64,000 nucleotides of DNA from Streptomyces chumphonensis (lineage in GTDB: Bacteria; Actinomycetota; Actinomycetes; Streptomycetales; Streptomycetaceae): assembly GCF_014779715.1 (NCBI RefSeq), contig NZ_JACXYU010000021.1, positions 1-64,000 on the forward strand. Direction: 5' to 3'. Below are positions 1 to 8,492 of the stretch, piece after piece. The translations under genes and the position numbers were made by a program. Positions within the stretch are counted from its first letter, which is position 1; each line of letters begins with the position of its first letter. The notes below the pieces were generated by a model, which was not told the DNA's origin, made no database searches, and saw only the letters and a program-made list of their open reading frames with translations.

Positions 1-2084
1 ATCACATCATCCGACCAGCGAGCGGCCAATGCCTCCACAGCGAAGACACGTGGCCGATACATTGGAGCGTGGCTGGCAAGCACTGCGAGGGACTCGCGGG
101 AACGGAACACGGGGGCGATACAGGCTCCCACGTTTCTCGCAGAGTCCAGCCAGTCATAGGTCTGCAGGAACTGACCATGAAGGTGGTACCAGCGCAGCAG
201 GTGGGCCCTTCCGGTCCAGTGATCACTGAAGGTGGCTAGCGCCGGGACTGCCTCGCTCAGTGCAGGTGAAACGTATGGTGACGTGGTCAGTCGGCCGGTC
301 AAGGCGTGGACGATGCTCTCACTCTGATCGGTGAGAGTACCGATCTTGCGAACTTCGGCTAGGGCACGCACAGCGAGCGACAGAAGTCCATCATCGGGGC
401 ATGTGCGGTTCAGCATGAGCAGGTGGTCGATGGCGCGGGCGGCGTCGCCGGGGGACAGCTGTCCGGTGACGAGGAGTAGCACTTCGCGCCAGGCTGGATC
501 GGTTGCGTGTTGCCCGTAGATGTCGTGGACGAGGGTCTGCGGGGTCCACTCCCGGTCCTCTTTGTAGCGGTGGGCGATGTCGGCGGCGGCCAGGTACTCC
601 AGGAAGGTGCGGTGCACGAACCCGTAGATCCCCCCGCCGTAGTGGCTGAGGATGAAGTTGCGTTCGCGCAACTGTTCCACCAGTGCCTGAGTGGCGGCCC
701 GTACTCGTAGTGGTGGCAGCTCGTACTGGCTGAGGAATGTGTGGAGGACCTCTTCCAGTTCACGGGTGTGGATGTGGTTGCCGGCGATGCCGCCGGTGCC
801 GTCTTGCATCCGGCGCGCCAGCAGCCGCAGGAGCTCTAGTAGTTCGCTGGCTTCGAGGACGTCGAGCACTTCACGGACTTCTGAGCTGACGTGGGGGGCG
901 AGGTGCTTGGTTTCCTGGTCCCACCGGGCGACCAGGACCGTGACGGCGTGTTCGTACACACCTTGCCGGTCACGGGGGAGGGTCTGGCGGCGGCCAATGA
1001 TTGCCAGGATGGTCAGGAGCAGCGGGTTGCCGGCGAGTTCTGCGACCGCTCGTGAGTGCGCGACGGCGTCGGTGACTCTCCTTTGTAGGGTCGCTGCTTT
1101 CTGCGGGTCTTGTGGGCAGGAGTTGGCGTACCAGCGGCCAGTGAACTCCTCGATCTGCTCAGTGTCGAGGTCTTGGAGCATGTAGTGCGCAAATCCTGCG
1201 CCGGCCAGGACCGCCCGTCGGTATCCGATCACCCGAGATGTGACCACGACGCGGGTATTCGGGTAGCGGGAGGCGAACGCGGCGATGCGCCTGGCAACTG
1301 ACTCGCGTACGGCGGGATCGAACAGCTCGTCCATGCCGTCGAAGACCACCAGCGCGCGGCCCGATTCTAAGAGCGGCGTGAGGATCTGACGGGGGACGCA
1401 CATCCCTTCGGTGCTGTGAAGGTGCTCGAGGTAGTCCTCGAATGTGGCTTCCCGCCAGCGTTCTTCTGCGTAGCGGCGCAGCTCGACCACTACTGGCAGG
1501 TGTCCTACGAGGCTTTCGGGAGTGTGTCCGCCTCCGCAGGCCAGAGACAGCGCGAGGAACCTGGCCAGTGTTGATTTCCCGGCGCCGGGGTCGCCGAGGA
1601 TAACCACGCGCTGGCGGCGCGCGTCCTGCAGGACGTCCAGGACCGGCTCCACGGGCTGCTGGGCCCCTTGTCGGATCTGCTCTGCGTGCCCGGCCTCTAC
1701 TCCGGGCGGGAGGTCACCTTCCGGTATCTCGCCGTGGTCGGCGAGGCGCTTCATCAGTTCCCGCGGCAGTGACACCGGTGGCGGGTCCGCCCTTGCCCCT
1801 GGGGCGACGAACACTTCCCGGAGCTCGACGGCTGGGTGCTCTCCTGGATCCGACAGCGGGGTGAGGACTTCCAGGTCCAGCCGCGCGTAGGACTCCCGGA
1901 CTCGCTCCGCATATGCCGCGACCGCGGCTTCGGCGTCTTCGGAGGAGACTTCTTCGGATGGCCAAGCTTCCTTGCTGATGACCAGTTGCTCGATGTGCAT
2001 GACGCCACTGTTGGCGACCCCACCTCGATCGGCCGTTGTCGGGCCCGTCCGGGATGCTTTGATGTCCGCGCGCCCTGTCCTCAC
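1..2084 (-). CDS. NACHT-domain STAND NTPase, C-terminus beyond the window
   Basis: The frame is open from a GTG at 2084 (GGGGAG five bases upstream) to the window edge, about 695 residues. Near residue 164 lies a P-loop, GDPGAGKST, and near residue 245 a Walker B of NACHT form, ALVVFDGMDEL, followed by a sensor-like VVVTSR and, further on, the FVHRTFLEYLAAADIAHRYK stretch usual in bacterial NACHT proteins; helical repeats follow. The first 160 residues are acidic and helical and contain GVANSGVMHIEQLV, a linker often seen ahead of such NTPases. Bacterial NACHT proteins of this kind (bNACHT, Avs relatives) sense phage and trigger cell death; that role here is inference. No partner gene is visible downstream because the gene runs out of the window. 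Confidence 0.85.
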   Translation of the reverse strand, partial: MRTGRADIKASRTGPTTADRGGVANSGVMHIEQLVISKEAWPSEEVSSEDAEAAVAAYAERVRESYARLDLEVLTPLSDPGEHPAVELREVFVAPGARADPPPVSLPRELMKRLADHGEIPEGDLPPGVEAGHAEQIRQGAQQPVEPVLDVLQDARRQRVVILGDPGAGKSTLARFLALSLACGGGHTPESLVGHLPVVVELRRYAEERWREATFEDYLEHLHSTEGMCVPRQILTPLLESGRALVVFDGMDELFDPAVRESVARRIAAFASRYPNTRVVVTSRVIGYRRAVLAGAGFAHYMLQDLDTEQIEEFTGRWYANSCPQDPQKAATLQRRVTDAVAHSRAVAELAGNPLLLTILAIIGRRQTLPRDRQGVYEHAVTVLVARWDQETKHLAPHVSSEVREVLDVLEASELLELLRLLARRMQDGTGGIAGNHIHTRELEEVLHTFLSQYELPPLRVRAATQALVEQLRERNFILSHYGGGIYGFVHRTFLEYLAAADIAHRYKEDREWTPQTLVHDIYGQHATDPAWREVLLLVTGQLSPGDAARAIDHLLMLNRTCPDDGLLSLAVRALAEVRKIGTLTDQSESIVHALTGRLTTSPYVSPALSEAVPALATFSDHWTGRAHLLRWYHLHGQFLQTYDWLDSARNVGACIAPVFRSRESLAVLASHAPMYRPRVFAVEALAARWSDDV

Positions 2085-2391
2085 CGCTGCTCCCCACCCT
2101 CTTCGCCTGCCTCGCGCCCCGCATCGCCCGACGGCTGGGGGTTTCATGCGTCTTGTGAACCGCGCGCTTCCTTCGGGTGCCCGCCTTGCCGTGCAGTCCA
2201 TCAACGGTGCCCATTGTTCACGCTTAGGTGTAGGGAGTCCTGCGGAACCGGCATCTCGCTACCTATGTCGCAGCTCGCGCAGGTTGGCAGCGCGTAGCGG
2301 GGCGGGGCCCGTTCTGCCCAGCTGACCTCTAGAGAGTTGATGAACTCGTCGGTCGGTACAAAGCCTCCAGGCCCGAATGCGGTGGAACCAC
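2085..2391. other. Intergenic stretch upstream of the NACHT gene
   Basis: About 300 bases lie between the NACHT start and the hairpin ending the broken NUDIX gene. I see no convincing gene. The promoter of the leftward NACHT gene must be here, but I could not pick a clear -35/-10 pair. The shifted NUDIX frame stays open into this stretch to about 2270, which shows only that its original 3' end is lost. Confidence 0.4.
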
Positions 2392-2433
2392 AGGAGCGTA
2401 GCCCCGTCCGGGAAGGTCGGGGCTACGCCTCCT
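2392..2433. terminator. Stem-loop terminator after the NUDIX remnant
   Basis: CGTAGCCCCG (2397-2406) pairs with CGGGGCTACG (2418-2427) across an 11-base loop, and the flanking AGGAG/CCTCCT extend it with one bulge. It stands directly downstream of the leftward NUDIX gene. There is no T-tract, as usual in Streptomyces. Confidence 0.7.
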
Positions 2434-2449
2434 GTGTCGTGGTGGTGTC

Positions 2450-2872
2450 TCAGGGACGGAGGCTTGGCCGCGTGGAGGATGGCGGCGTGGTCGAACGCCA
2501 GCTCAGGCAGGTTGGCCAGGGGCCACCAGCGGACGGTGCTGGCGTCGTCCCTGGCAATGATGTGGGTTTCGGCGGGGATGACGGCCGTGTACGCAACGGT
2601 GACGGCCCGGCCGCGCGGGCCGCGGTCGGGCCGTCCCAGAAACCGATCGGGCGCAGGCTGTCAGCGGTTGTGACGTGGACGCCGGTTTCCTCCGGGAGTT
2701 CTCGGGCCGCGGCCGCGAGGCTCGTCTCGCCGGGGTCGACGTGCCAGCCGGGAAGGGTCCAGCTTCCCTGGTGCGGCGGCCAACCGCGCTCGACCAGCTG
2801 AACGCTGCCGTCAGGCGTCAGGGCCACCACGTCAGCGGTATAGCGGAACGAATCGGTCTTGGCCTTGGTCAC
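2450..2872 (-). pseudogene. NUDIX hydrolase, frameshifted
   Basis: From the ATG at 2872 the product reads as a NUDIX pyrophosphohydrolase: beta strands, LVERGWPP, then the NUDIX box PGETSLAAAARELPEETGVH (G-x5-E-x7-R-E-x-x-E-E form; the usual A or E before EET is P here). After the words PIGFWDGP at about 2630 the original frame turns into Ser/Pro/Arg noise and stops at 2450, whereas the next frame continues with the expected RGRAVTVAYTAVIPAE and RWWPLANLPELAFDHAAIL. One lost base in a GGCCCGACC context restores the family sequence. The gene is therefore a recent pseudogene, or a single sequencing error. NUDIX enzymes hydrolyse nucleoside diphosphate derivatives; the substrate cannot be told. 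Another broken NUDIX copy lies at 8493-8621. Confidence 0.8.
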
Positions 2873-2917
2873 GTTGGTCTCCCGGTTGGGTGGATCACTG
2901 GGCAGCGGGCCGGGCGG

Positions 2918-3296
2918 TTATGGCCGCCGATTCGGCAGCTGCTGGAGGACCTGGTCGACCAGGTCCTCGGCGGGCCGCCAGGCCCCGAGTTGCCCGCGCG
3001 CCGGGATCGGCAGGGCGATGGTCTGGACGTCGCTGACCTCCAGATGTCACGCCCCGGGCTGTGCCCATTCGGTGCAGGGCGGGGAGCCGTCGGGGTCCTG
3101 GTGGCAGCCGGTCAGCCGGGCGACGCCGATCACAGCGCCGGTCGGCAGCTCGCGGCCGCGGATCGTGCGGGCGATCAGCGGCACGCGCAGGGCGGGCCGG
3201 TCGGTCTGCTGGCTCGCGTGCAGGAGCAGCCTGCCGCGCTTATCTAGAGGTGGGTCACGTATCGGCAGGTCAGGGTCCCTCGGGTATGTGAGTCAT
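2918..3296 (-). pseudogene. ASCH/PUA-like domain protein, interrupted
   Basis: Reading leftward from about 3241 to the TAA at 2918, the frame gives a start of the form KRGRLLLHASQQTDRP, then RELPTGAVIGVARLTGCHQD and, after an in-frame TGA at 3047-3049, HLEVSDVQTIALPIPARGQL and LGAWRP. This is the pattern of ASCH-domain proteins (RNA-binding, PUA-like fold), in which a Trp-His-Leu normally stands where the TGA lies, so TGG has become TGA. The start side is also damaged: the ATG at 3296, which overlaps the stop of the upstream remnant, is in another frame. The assignment rests on the G-x-VIG-x-ARL core and the W-HLE context. Confidence 0.6.
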
Positions 3297-3481
3297 GCTG
3301 GTGACGCCCCTTTGCTGTGGTCGCGGATCATCTGGCGGAGGCTGGCGCGTGCTGCGGTGAGCTGGTCTTCGAGCTCGGTCACGCGGCGGGCGGGGCCATC
3401 GGCCTCGGTGGTCTTGGATCTGATCAAGGCTTCCAACTCAGCTTTGGAACGGCTGAGTTCGTGGACCCGGGCAGCGAGATC
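3293..3481 (-). pseudogene. C-terminal remnant of a coiled-coil (TnpC/DUF6262-like) protein
   Basis: The last 62 codons of a leftward frame, ending in a TGA at 3293, encode a heptad-rich stretch (SRSKAELEALIRSKTTEADG, then RRVTELEDQLTAARASLRQM). Upstream of about 3481 the frame no longer looks coding, and on the other strand a different coding fragment begins, so the gene has been cut at a junction near 3485. The coiled coil resembles the C-terminus of the small proteins that accompany tyrosine recombinases in actinobacterial Tn554-like modules; the better preserved copy is at 6222-6659. The stop overlaps the ATG of the ASCH-like pseudogene, which suggests an old operon. Confidence 0.45.
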
Positions 3482-3487
3482 GGCGGT

Positions 3488-3631
3488 GCCGATCTGGTCG
3501 AGTTGCTGGCCGAGGTGGAGGCGGGCATTGTGCGGACACTGATCGCGCTCGGCTCGCGCCCCCGCATCCTGCTCGGCCACCAGGCCGCCGACGTCGAGGA
3601 GCTCGCCGCATGGTGCGACAAGGTCCGCTGA
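3488..3631 (+). pseudogene. Orphan C-terminal gene fragment
   Basis: About 47 codons read as good protein: DLVELLAEVEAGIVRTLIAL, then a hydrophobic and acidic tail ending CDKVR and a TGA at 3631. No start, and no 5' part, is visible: immediately upstream the coding signal flips to the other strand. It overlaps the 5' end of the dehydrogenase pseudogene by about 20 bases, as the end of an operon partner would. I do not recognise the family. Confidence 0.35.
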
Positions 3632-4515
3632 TCGTCGCGACCGACGAGCGCGGCGCCACCGTCCTTGGTTGCCTGGACAGCGTCGAGACTGTCCCACTGG
3701 GCGCGCAGAACGCGAAGGCGATCTGGCGGCGGCACGGCATGACCGGTTGCGCCATCGCCGAGGCCCTGCCCGGAATGCCGTACCTGCCTTGGCTGCACAC
3801 CGACACGGCTGGGGGCAACGACCTGCCGCTGGCCGAGCTCGCCGCGCGCGGCGTGATGGTGACCCGCACGTCGGCGTACACCGAGGCGGTCGCCGAGTGG
3901 ATCGTCGCCGCCGTGCTCATCGCGGCGAAGGGTGCGCACGCGTACGTCCGCGCGAGCGATCCGCGCGAGTGGGCGCCCGGCGCCGGCAGGCCTCGCCTTG
4001 TGGCCGGGTCGCAGGCCGTCGTCGTCGGCAACGGCGAGATCGGCTCCTACGCGGGGGCGATGCTGCGGGGTATAGGTGTGCGCGTCCACCACGTCTCCCG
4101 CAGCTCGGGGAGCGACTGGCGGACGGTTGCTGCCGTCGACGGACTGGCTGATCCTGGGCTTCCCGCTCACCGACGAAAACGCGTGGCCTTGTCGGCGCCG
4201 CGGAGCTGAACGACCTCAAACCCGGGGCGTGGCTGGTCAACGTGGCCCGCTGCGGGGTCCTCGACGAGGCCGCGCTCGCCAAGGTTCTCCACTCCGGAAA
4301 GTGGCTGGGCGCGGTTCCTCGACACCTTCGAGGCGGAGCCGCTGGCGGGATGGTCGCCGCTGTGGGACCGCGGCAACGTCATCGTGCTGCCGCACGACAC
4401 GTGGCGCGCGCAGGGGGCGGGACAGCGTCAGGCGCAGTGCTTCCTGGAGCAGCTGCTCCCCTATCGCAACGGACAGCCGCTCGGCAGCACGGTCGACACC
4501 GCCGCCGACTACTGA
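3610..4515 (+). pseudogene. D-isomer 2-hydroxyacid dehydrogenase, multiply frameshifted
   Basis: The product would be an NAD(P)-dependent D-2-hydroxyacid dehydrogenase. Frame 1 carries the catalytic-domain lead GGNDLPLAELAARGVMVTRT and a nucleotide-binding loop, VVVGNGEIGSYAGAMLRGIG. Near 4130 the coding frame shifts to give DWLILGFPLTDE, shifts again to ELNDLKPGAWLVNVARCGVL (the family signature around the catalytic Arg/Glu), and again near 4310 to FLDTFEAEPLAGWSPLWDRG and VIVLPHDTW, which holds the catalytic His. It ends at a TGA, 4513-4515. At least three frame changes within about 200 bases make this a clear pseudogene. Total length fits the usual 300 residues. No pathway neighbours survive. 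Confidence 0.85.
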
Positions 4516-4530
4516 CCGAGGCCCAACTGC

Positions 4531-5319
4531 CTACTTCTGCTTGCGGCGCTGCGGGAGGAGTTTCTGCGGTACGCCCAAGTGGGCGCTGACTTCGTCGAGG
4601 ACCTGGGTGAAGGGGTGCCGGGCAAGGATTTCATCCATGACGCGACCGGCCTGGATAAGGCAGACCGAGGCCCACAGCACATCATTGAGGCCGCTGTCTC
4701 TAGGCGTATCGCGCAGGGCCGGTCCACCCTGGCCATCCGCAGCCAGGTACAGCCGAGCAGTTTCGCGGCTGGTGTGCGTGTACGACGACAGGTGCCGGTA
4801 CGGCACGTAGCCCTCGGGCATGCCGTAGGCGGTCAGCAGCGTCTCGGCGTTCTTGATCTCGTTGTACAGCTTGGTGACGGCGAGGTCGGGGTTAGCATCG
4901 CGGGCGGCGATCGCGTCGCGGACCGTCTGCTCGAACGGGCCGTCCGCTCCCTCCCAACCGACGCGCCTGACGTTGTCGATCAGTTTGATCAACTGCTCGT
5001 CGCTGTAAGCGTCCACCGCCTTGAGCGCGGACTCGCCGCCCTCGACGAGCCACTGCAGAGCCGTGGCGTGGTTCATCAGATTCCGCATGACCGGCGCAAC
5101 AACGAAGCCGTATCCCTTCTCAGCCTCGTCGAGCACGATGCGGGCCGAGTCGGTGATGAACATCCACCAGCTCCAGGCGTGCGGCGCGACGGCCTGGTGG
5201 GCTCCCTCGAAGGCGATGCCGCTCTGGCTCGCGGCGATTTCATCGCGCACTGCGATCAGCTTGCGAATAACCTCGCGGGCGCGCTGAGCAGTGGCTTCAT
5301 CGTGGAGAAATTCTGACAT
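4531..5319 (-). CDS. Hypothetical helical protein, DUF5677-like
   Basis: This is a 262-residue cytoplasmic protein if started at the ATG at 5319; the frame is open to a GTG at 5397, but that extra segment lies in the decayed recombinase sequence and neither start has a clear ribosome site. It is mostly helical. The central stretch VVAPVMRNLMNHATALQWLV followed by LIKLIDNVRR resembles DUF5677 proteins, which have a conserved helix with an Arg/His and a Trp-Leu pair; I offer this as a resemblance only. A later YRHLSSYTHTS motif is distinctive. It sits alone between pseudogenes, leftward, with no operon partner. Codon use is normal, so unlike its neighbours it appears intact. Confidence 0.65.
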   Translation of the reverse strand: MSEFLHDEATAQRAREVIRKLIAVRDEIAASQSGIAFEGAHQAVAPHAWSWWMFITDSARIVLDEAEKGYGFVVAPVMRNLMNHATALQWLVEGGESALKAVDAYSDEQLIKLIDNVRRVGWEGADGPFEQTVRDAIAARDANPDLAVTKLYNEIKNAETLLTAYGMPEGYVPYRHLSSYTHTSRETARLYLAADGQGGPALRDTPRDSGLNDVLWASVCLIQAGRVMDEILARHPFTQVLDEVSAHLGVPQKLLPQRRKQK

Positions 5320-5426
5320 AGCGGGAGAGTACCGCCCGAACAGGTCGCCGCACTGAGGGATATCGATCTGCTGCCTGACCGCCTGCTCGACGTCCACGTG
5401 CCCTCACGTTCACGTCCGCCGCCGGC

Positions 5427-6012
5427 TCAACCGACGATCCGGCAGTTGGCCGTGGTGGACCGGGTGAGGAAGTGCATGTCCTCGCGGCGCAGGCCCAGCC
5501 CTTCGCCGATCCGCATGCCGGTGCAGCGCAGCATGGCCACCAGGGACCTGTCCCGGGCCCGCGACAGGAGTTCAAGCAGCTGCTCGATCTGGACATCCTG
5601 CAGCCACTCGATGCCCTCGTCGCCCGCCGTGAAATTGATCGTCCGGGCCTGAAAGGTGCGGAACTCGTCCCGTTCGCCCGCCGCATAGCCGGGCGGGGAG
5701 GAAGGACAGGTACTTCGGCTCGGAGAGCTGGGCGACCACCTCCTGCGGCACCCAGCCGTGCACGGATCCGAATCGCAGGAACTCGAACACCGTGGTCAGC
5801 ACGGCGTTTGCGGTCCTTTTCGACCGGAACCGCACAGCGGTCGACCGGGCGCCCTTCGGCGGCAGCGGCTCGGTGATCAGCCACTGGGCGAACCGCCCCA
5901 GCTCGAAGAAGCCGGGGCGGTTCCAGACCATGCCGCTCTGTACGTAGTACGTCGGGTACAGCGCGACCCGGCCCGCGTACACCCGCTCGGTGTTGGGCGA
6001 CCGATCCGCCAA
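5427..6012 (-). pseudogene. Tyrosine recombinase, frameshifted and truncated
   Basis: From the ATG at 6012 a core-binding (SAM-like) domain is readable: NTERVYAGRVALYPTYYVQS, then FAQWLITEPL, FRSKRTANAVLTTVFEFLRF and GWVPQEVVAQL. Near 5695 the frame shifts and continues with FRTFQARTINFTAGDEGIEW, and then the catalytic domain start, with SLVAMLRCTGMRIGEGLGLR carrying the first catalytic Arg in its usual A-L-R-x-T-G-M-R-I-G-E setting. The gene stops at a TGA (5427) soon after, before the Lys, His-x-x-Arg, His and Tyr residues, so it cannot be active. In actinobacteria such recombinases travel in Tn554-like sets with a second recombinase and a TnpC-like protein, and remnants of both lie just to the right. 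Confidence 0.75.
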
Positions 6013-6014
6013 GC

Positions 6015-6225
6015 CGACTGCCGATCAACGTGCGCGAATCTCGCGTACACCGACCGCGACATCACCGAGCTGCAACAGGAACTCGTCCAGCTGCAAGCAG
6101 ACGCCGCGGACCCATTGGCGCCCCAGCCGCGTCGGGACCGGGCTGCCGCCCAGGCCGCTCAGCACCCGACCATCATCGAGCGCCACCGCGACAGTGCGAC
6201 GGAAGACGGAAGGGGCAGCGCATGA
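6015..6225 (+). pseudogene. C-terminal remnant of a second recombinase
   Basis: About 68 codons of good coding sequence, ending in a TGA at 6223-6225, read LAYTDRDITELQQELVQLQA followed by a basic Ala/Gln tail. A helical C-terminal tail of this sort is seen on TnpB-type tyrosine recombinases of Tn554-like elements. The stop overlaps the ATG of the next gene in an ATGA, the arrangement expected of tnpB-tnpC. Upstream of about 6015 the coding signal is on the other strand (the recombinase above), so the two remnants were joined head to head by a rearrangement. Confidence 0.45.
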
Positions 6226-6659
6226 CGAATCGACGCGTTCGAGACCGGGAAGCCGAGCGGGCAGCGTTGCGGAGTGCCACAAACCGTCTCCTTGCCGGCA
6301 CCCCACTGCGGTCGGAAACCGGGAGGCTCACGGCCACCGAGCTGCTGCGCGAGTCCAACCTGAGACGAGACGTCGCCTACGGCGACCACAGAGACCTCAT
6401 CGAGGAGTTCCAAGCCCGCGTCAAAGCTCAGAACGCCACCCCGGCCGCCATGCAAGAACTCGCCGACCGGTACGGCAAGGTGAAAGAGAAGCTGGCTGCC
6501 GTCACGAAAGAGCTCGCAAACGAGCAAGCCGTCAGCGCCGCGTTGCGCCGGATCGTCGCCGAGCTCGACTTGGAGCTCGCGCACGCCCGGGAGCAACATG
6601 AACAGTCAGGGACCGTCACCCGTCTTCCCGCCGCACGTCGGCGGAACCGGTCCGGATGA
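6222..6659 (+). CDS. Coiled-coil protein, TnpC/DUF6262-like
   Basis: The 145-residue product starts at the ATG overlapping the upstream stop. Its N-terminal half is basic (RDREAERAALRSATNRLLAG, with a following TATELLRESNLRRDVAYG that looks like a helix-turn-helix) and its second half is a coiled coil (LAAVTKELANEQAVSAALRR). This two-part shape is that of the small partner found after tyrosine recombinases in actinobacterial Tn554-like modules (TnpC; DUF6262 in current naming), which helps orientate recombination. The gene looks intact, but its recombinases do not, so it is probably a relic. The family name is by resemblance. Confidence 0.6.
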   Translation: MTNRRVRDREAERAALRSATNRLLAGTPLRSETGRLTATELLRESNLRRDVAYGDHRDLIEEFQARVKAQNATPAAMQELADRYGKVKEKLAAVTKELANEQAVSAALRRIVAELDLELAHAREQHEQSGTVTRLPAARRRNRSG

Positions 6660-6827
6660 GGTCCGCTCCGGGAGGGCTGGCACGTGTTTCGGCCTCGGGG
6701 AACATCGGTACAGCGGGGTCGTCGCAGCCAAGGTGGTATGCCCGGCCAACACCCTCCACCACAAGCCCATGGTGGCTTCGCCGTAGCGGTACGTCGGGTC
6801 CGGAAGGCGGCGCGCGGCGGGGCTGTC

Positions 6828-7997
6828 CTACTCGGTCGGCAGACGGAGCATCGGTTCGAAGGCCGCGTCCTCCTCGCCCTCGACCGAAGGGAGGAAGCCG
6901 TCCGGGACGGTGCGGGCGGCCGTGGTGAGGAGGCGGGCCAGGACCTCGGGCTCGGTGGCCGGGGGGAGGCGGAGGGCGGCGAGGAGGCGGTCGCGGACCT
7001 CGGGGTGGTCCGGGTTGTCCTCAAGGTAGTCGGCGTTGAGTGCGGGGGGACGGAAGCCGGCCAGGGCATCGTGCCAGGAGGGGAGGACGATGGTCAGGGT
7101 CAGGGCCTCGGCGAGGGACTCCGCGATGAGGGAGGCCTGGCCCCCGGAGTCGGTGTAGAGGACGGGGCGGACGCGGTCGGAGCCGGCCGGGCCGCAGAGG
7201 TAGTGGGTGCCTCCCGCGTTGCAGCTGGCCACGGGCTCCACCGGGAGACCGGCTGGAAGGGCGATCGACTCGATGGGGTCGGTCCGCGTGAGGTCGAACT
7301 CGCCGTCGCCAGCGAGGTACGCCTCGACCTCGGGGTGGGCGGCGATCCGGCGGAGCAGGGCCTCGTCGGAGAGGGCGGCCGGGTTGAGGCCGCGAGCGGC
7401 TTCGGGGGTCAGGGGGTGGCCTGCGAGGACGTGGCGGACGGTGTCGAGGGGGACGGGCCGCCCGTAGTCCTCCTCGAAGTGCGCCTGGACGGCCTCGGGG
7501 GAGCGGTCGGTGAGGAGGCGGAAGAGGTGCCCGGAGCCGTCCGGGTCCGGGTTGCCCGAGGGGAACTCGATGCCCGATCCGGTGCGCCAGGCGCTGCCGC
7601 CGGTCTCCCACCACAGGCAGGCGGTGACCCGCGGGGCGCCGAGGCCCTCGTCGACGAAGGCCGGGTCGTCCAGGAGCGGGCGCAGCGCGGCGGGCACCTC
7701 GTCGATGACACCGGGCCAGACCTGTTCGTCATCCGTGCCGTACGGGCTCATCTCCGACTCGTGGTCGAAGCCGCGGACGAGCACACCGGCCGGGGTGAAG
7801 AGGACGGAGAAGTCGTCACCCGAGCCGTTGTCCATCAGGGCCGCCTCCGTCCCAGGCCCCCAGGTGCTGGAGAAGGAGTAGCGGGAGAACCGCGGGTCGC
7901 GGCAGATTGCCTGGTCCAGCACGGCCAGCGCGCGCAGGTGCGCGCGGAGCTCGGCGGGGTTCGGGAGGAGGGCGGCGGTCGTGGGCACGGTGTCCAT
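6828..7997 (-). CDS. Hypothetical protein conserved in Streptomyces
   Basis: A 389-residue cytoplasmic protein, acidic and without membrane segments. It opens with MDTVPTTAALLPNPAELRAH and contains EAALMDNGSGDDFSVLFTPA and GVLVRGFDHESEMSPYG, a pattern I recall only from unannotated Streptomyces proteins. The WETGG/WRTGSGIEFP and LTDRSPEAVQAHFEEDYGRP stretches suggest two globular domains. The start ATG at 7997 is followed at once by good coding; a weak ribosome site is all that precedes it. It stands alone, leftward, with a 60-base gap to the next gene. I cannot assign a function. Confidence 0.75.
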   Translation of the reverse strand: MDTVPTTAALLPNPAELRAHLRALAVLDQAICRDPRFSRYSFSSTWGPGTEAALMDNGSGDDFSVLFTPAGVLVRGFDHESEMSPYGTDDEQVWPGVIDEVPAALRPLLDDPAFVDEGLGAPRVTACLWWETGGSAWRTGSGIEFPSGNPDPDGSGHLFRLLTDRSPEAVQAHFEEDYGRPVPLDTVRHVLAGHPLTPEAARGLNPAALSDEALLRRIAAHPEVEAYLAGDGEFDLTRTDPIESIALPAGLPVEPVASCNAGGTHYLCGPAGSDRVRPVLYTDSGGQASLIAESLAEALTLTIVLPSWHDALAGFRPPALNADYLEDNPDHPEVRDRLLAALRLPPATEPEVLARLLTTAARTVPDGFLPSVEGEEDAAFEPMLRLPTE

Positions 7998-8057
7998 GGG
8001 CTCATGTAAGCAGCCGTCACTTACATCCAGGGCGGCGGTTCGGTCACACCCGCTCTC

Positions 8058-8285
8058 TCACTCAGGGAACGAAAAGCCCAGCTCACGCAGGCGGGGCAAG
8101 CACACTGCGAGGCATTGCTCCACAGACGCGGCATCGGTTCGCACAAGGACGTCCTCGCGCAACGGCCCTCCACTGGCGACGAAGGTCCAAGGGTTGCCCC
8201 TCTCTGCCATCCGCTCAGCGTCGGCCTTGAACAGCACCGTTACGCCCTGTTCAGCCAGTGCTTCCATAATCGCGACGACGTCCAC
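8058..8285 (-). CDS. Small hypothetical protein
   Basis: About 75 residues. The frame is open further upstream, but a strong ribosome site (GGGAGGGGAG) points to the GTG at 8285 (VDVVAIMEALAEQG) or the one two codons earlier. The sequence alternates short helices and strands and carries VLFKADAERMAERGNPWTFV and then LREDVLVRTDAASVEQCLA. Size and acidity are those of small immunity or modulator proteins, but I do not recognise a family. It lies upstream of the 389-residue gene on the same strand and could be cotranscribed with it. Confidence 0.55.
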   Translation of the reverse strand: MDVVAIMEALAEQGVTVLFKADAERMAERGNPWTFVASGGPLREDVLVRTDAASVEQCLAVCLPRLRELGFSFPE

Positions 8286-8492
8286 CGGCACTCTCCCCTC
8301 CCGAGGCGCTTCGAACGCGCCATCAAACGAACGTACCCACTCCGGGCCGGGCCCTGGACACCGCCCGCATGACCCAAAGCGACCGATCGGGGCGCTCTGA
8401 GCTGGAATACACGACACCTCAACATGCGAGCTCACCACTCCCGAGACGTGTTCCAAGCAAGCCGACACCTCGTTGCCCGACAACGCACTTGC

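Noticed and set aside
5297-6028. A 243-codon leftward frame over the recombinase remnant
   Set aside because: It is a shifted reading of the recombinase pseudogene; the recombinase motifs are found in the other two frames on either side of a frameshift.
6684-8009. A 441-codon rightward open frame
   Set aside because: Shadow of the 389-residue leftward gene at 6828-7997; low-complexity Gly/Glu/Val composition and no ribosome site.
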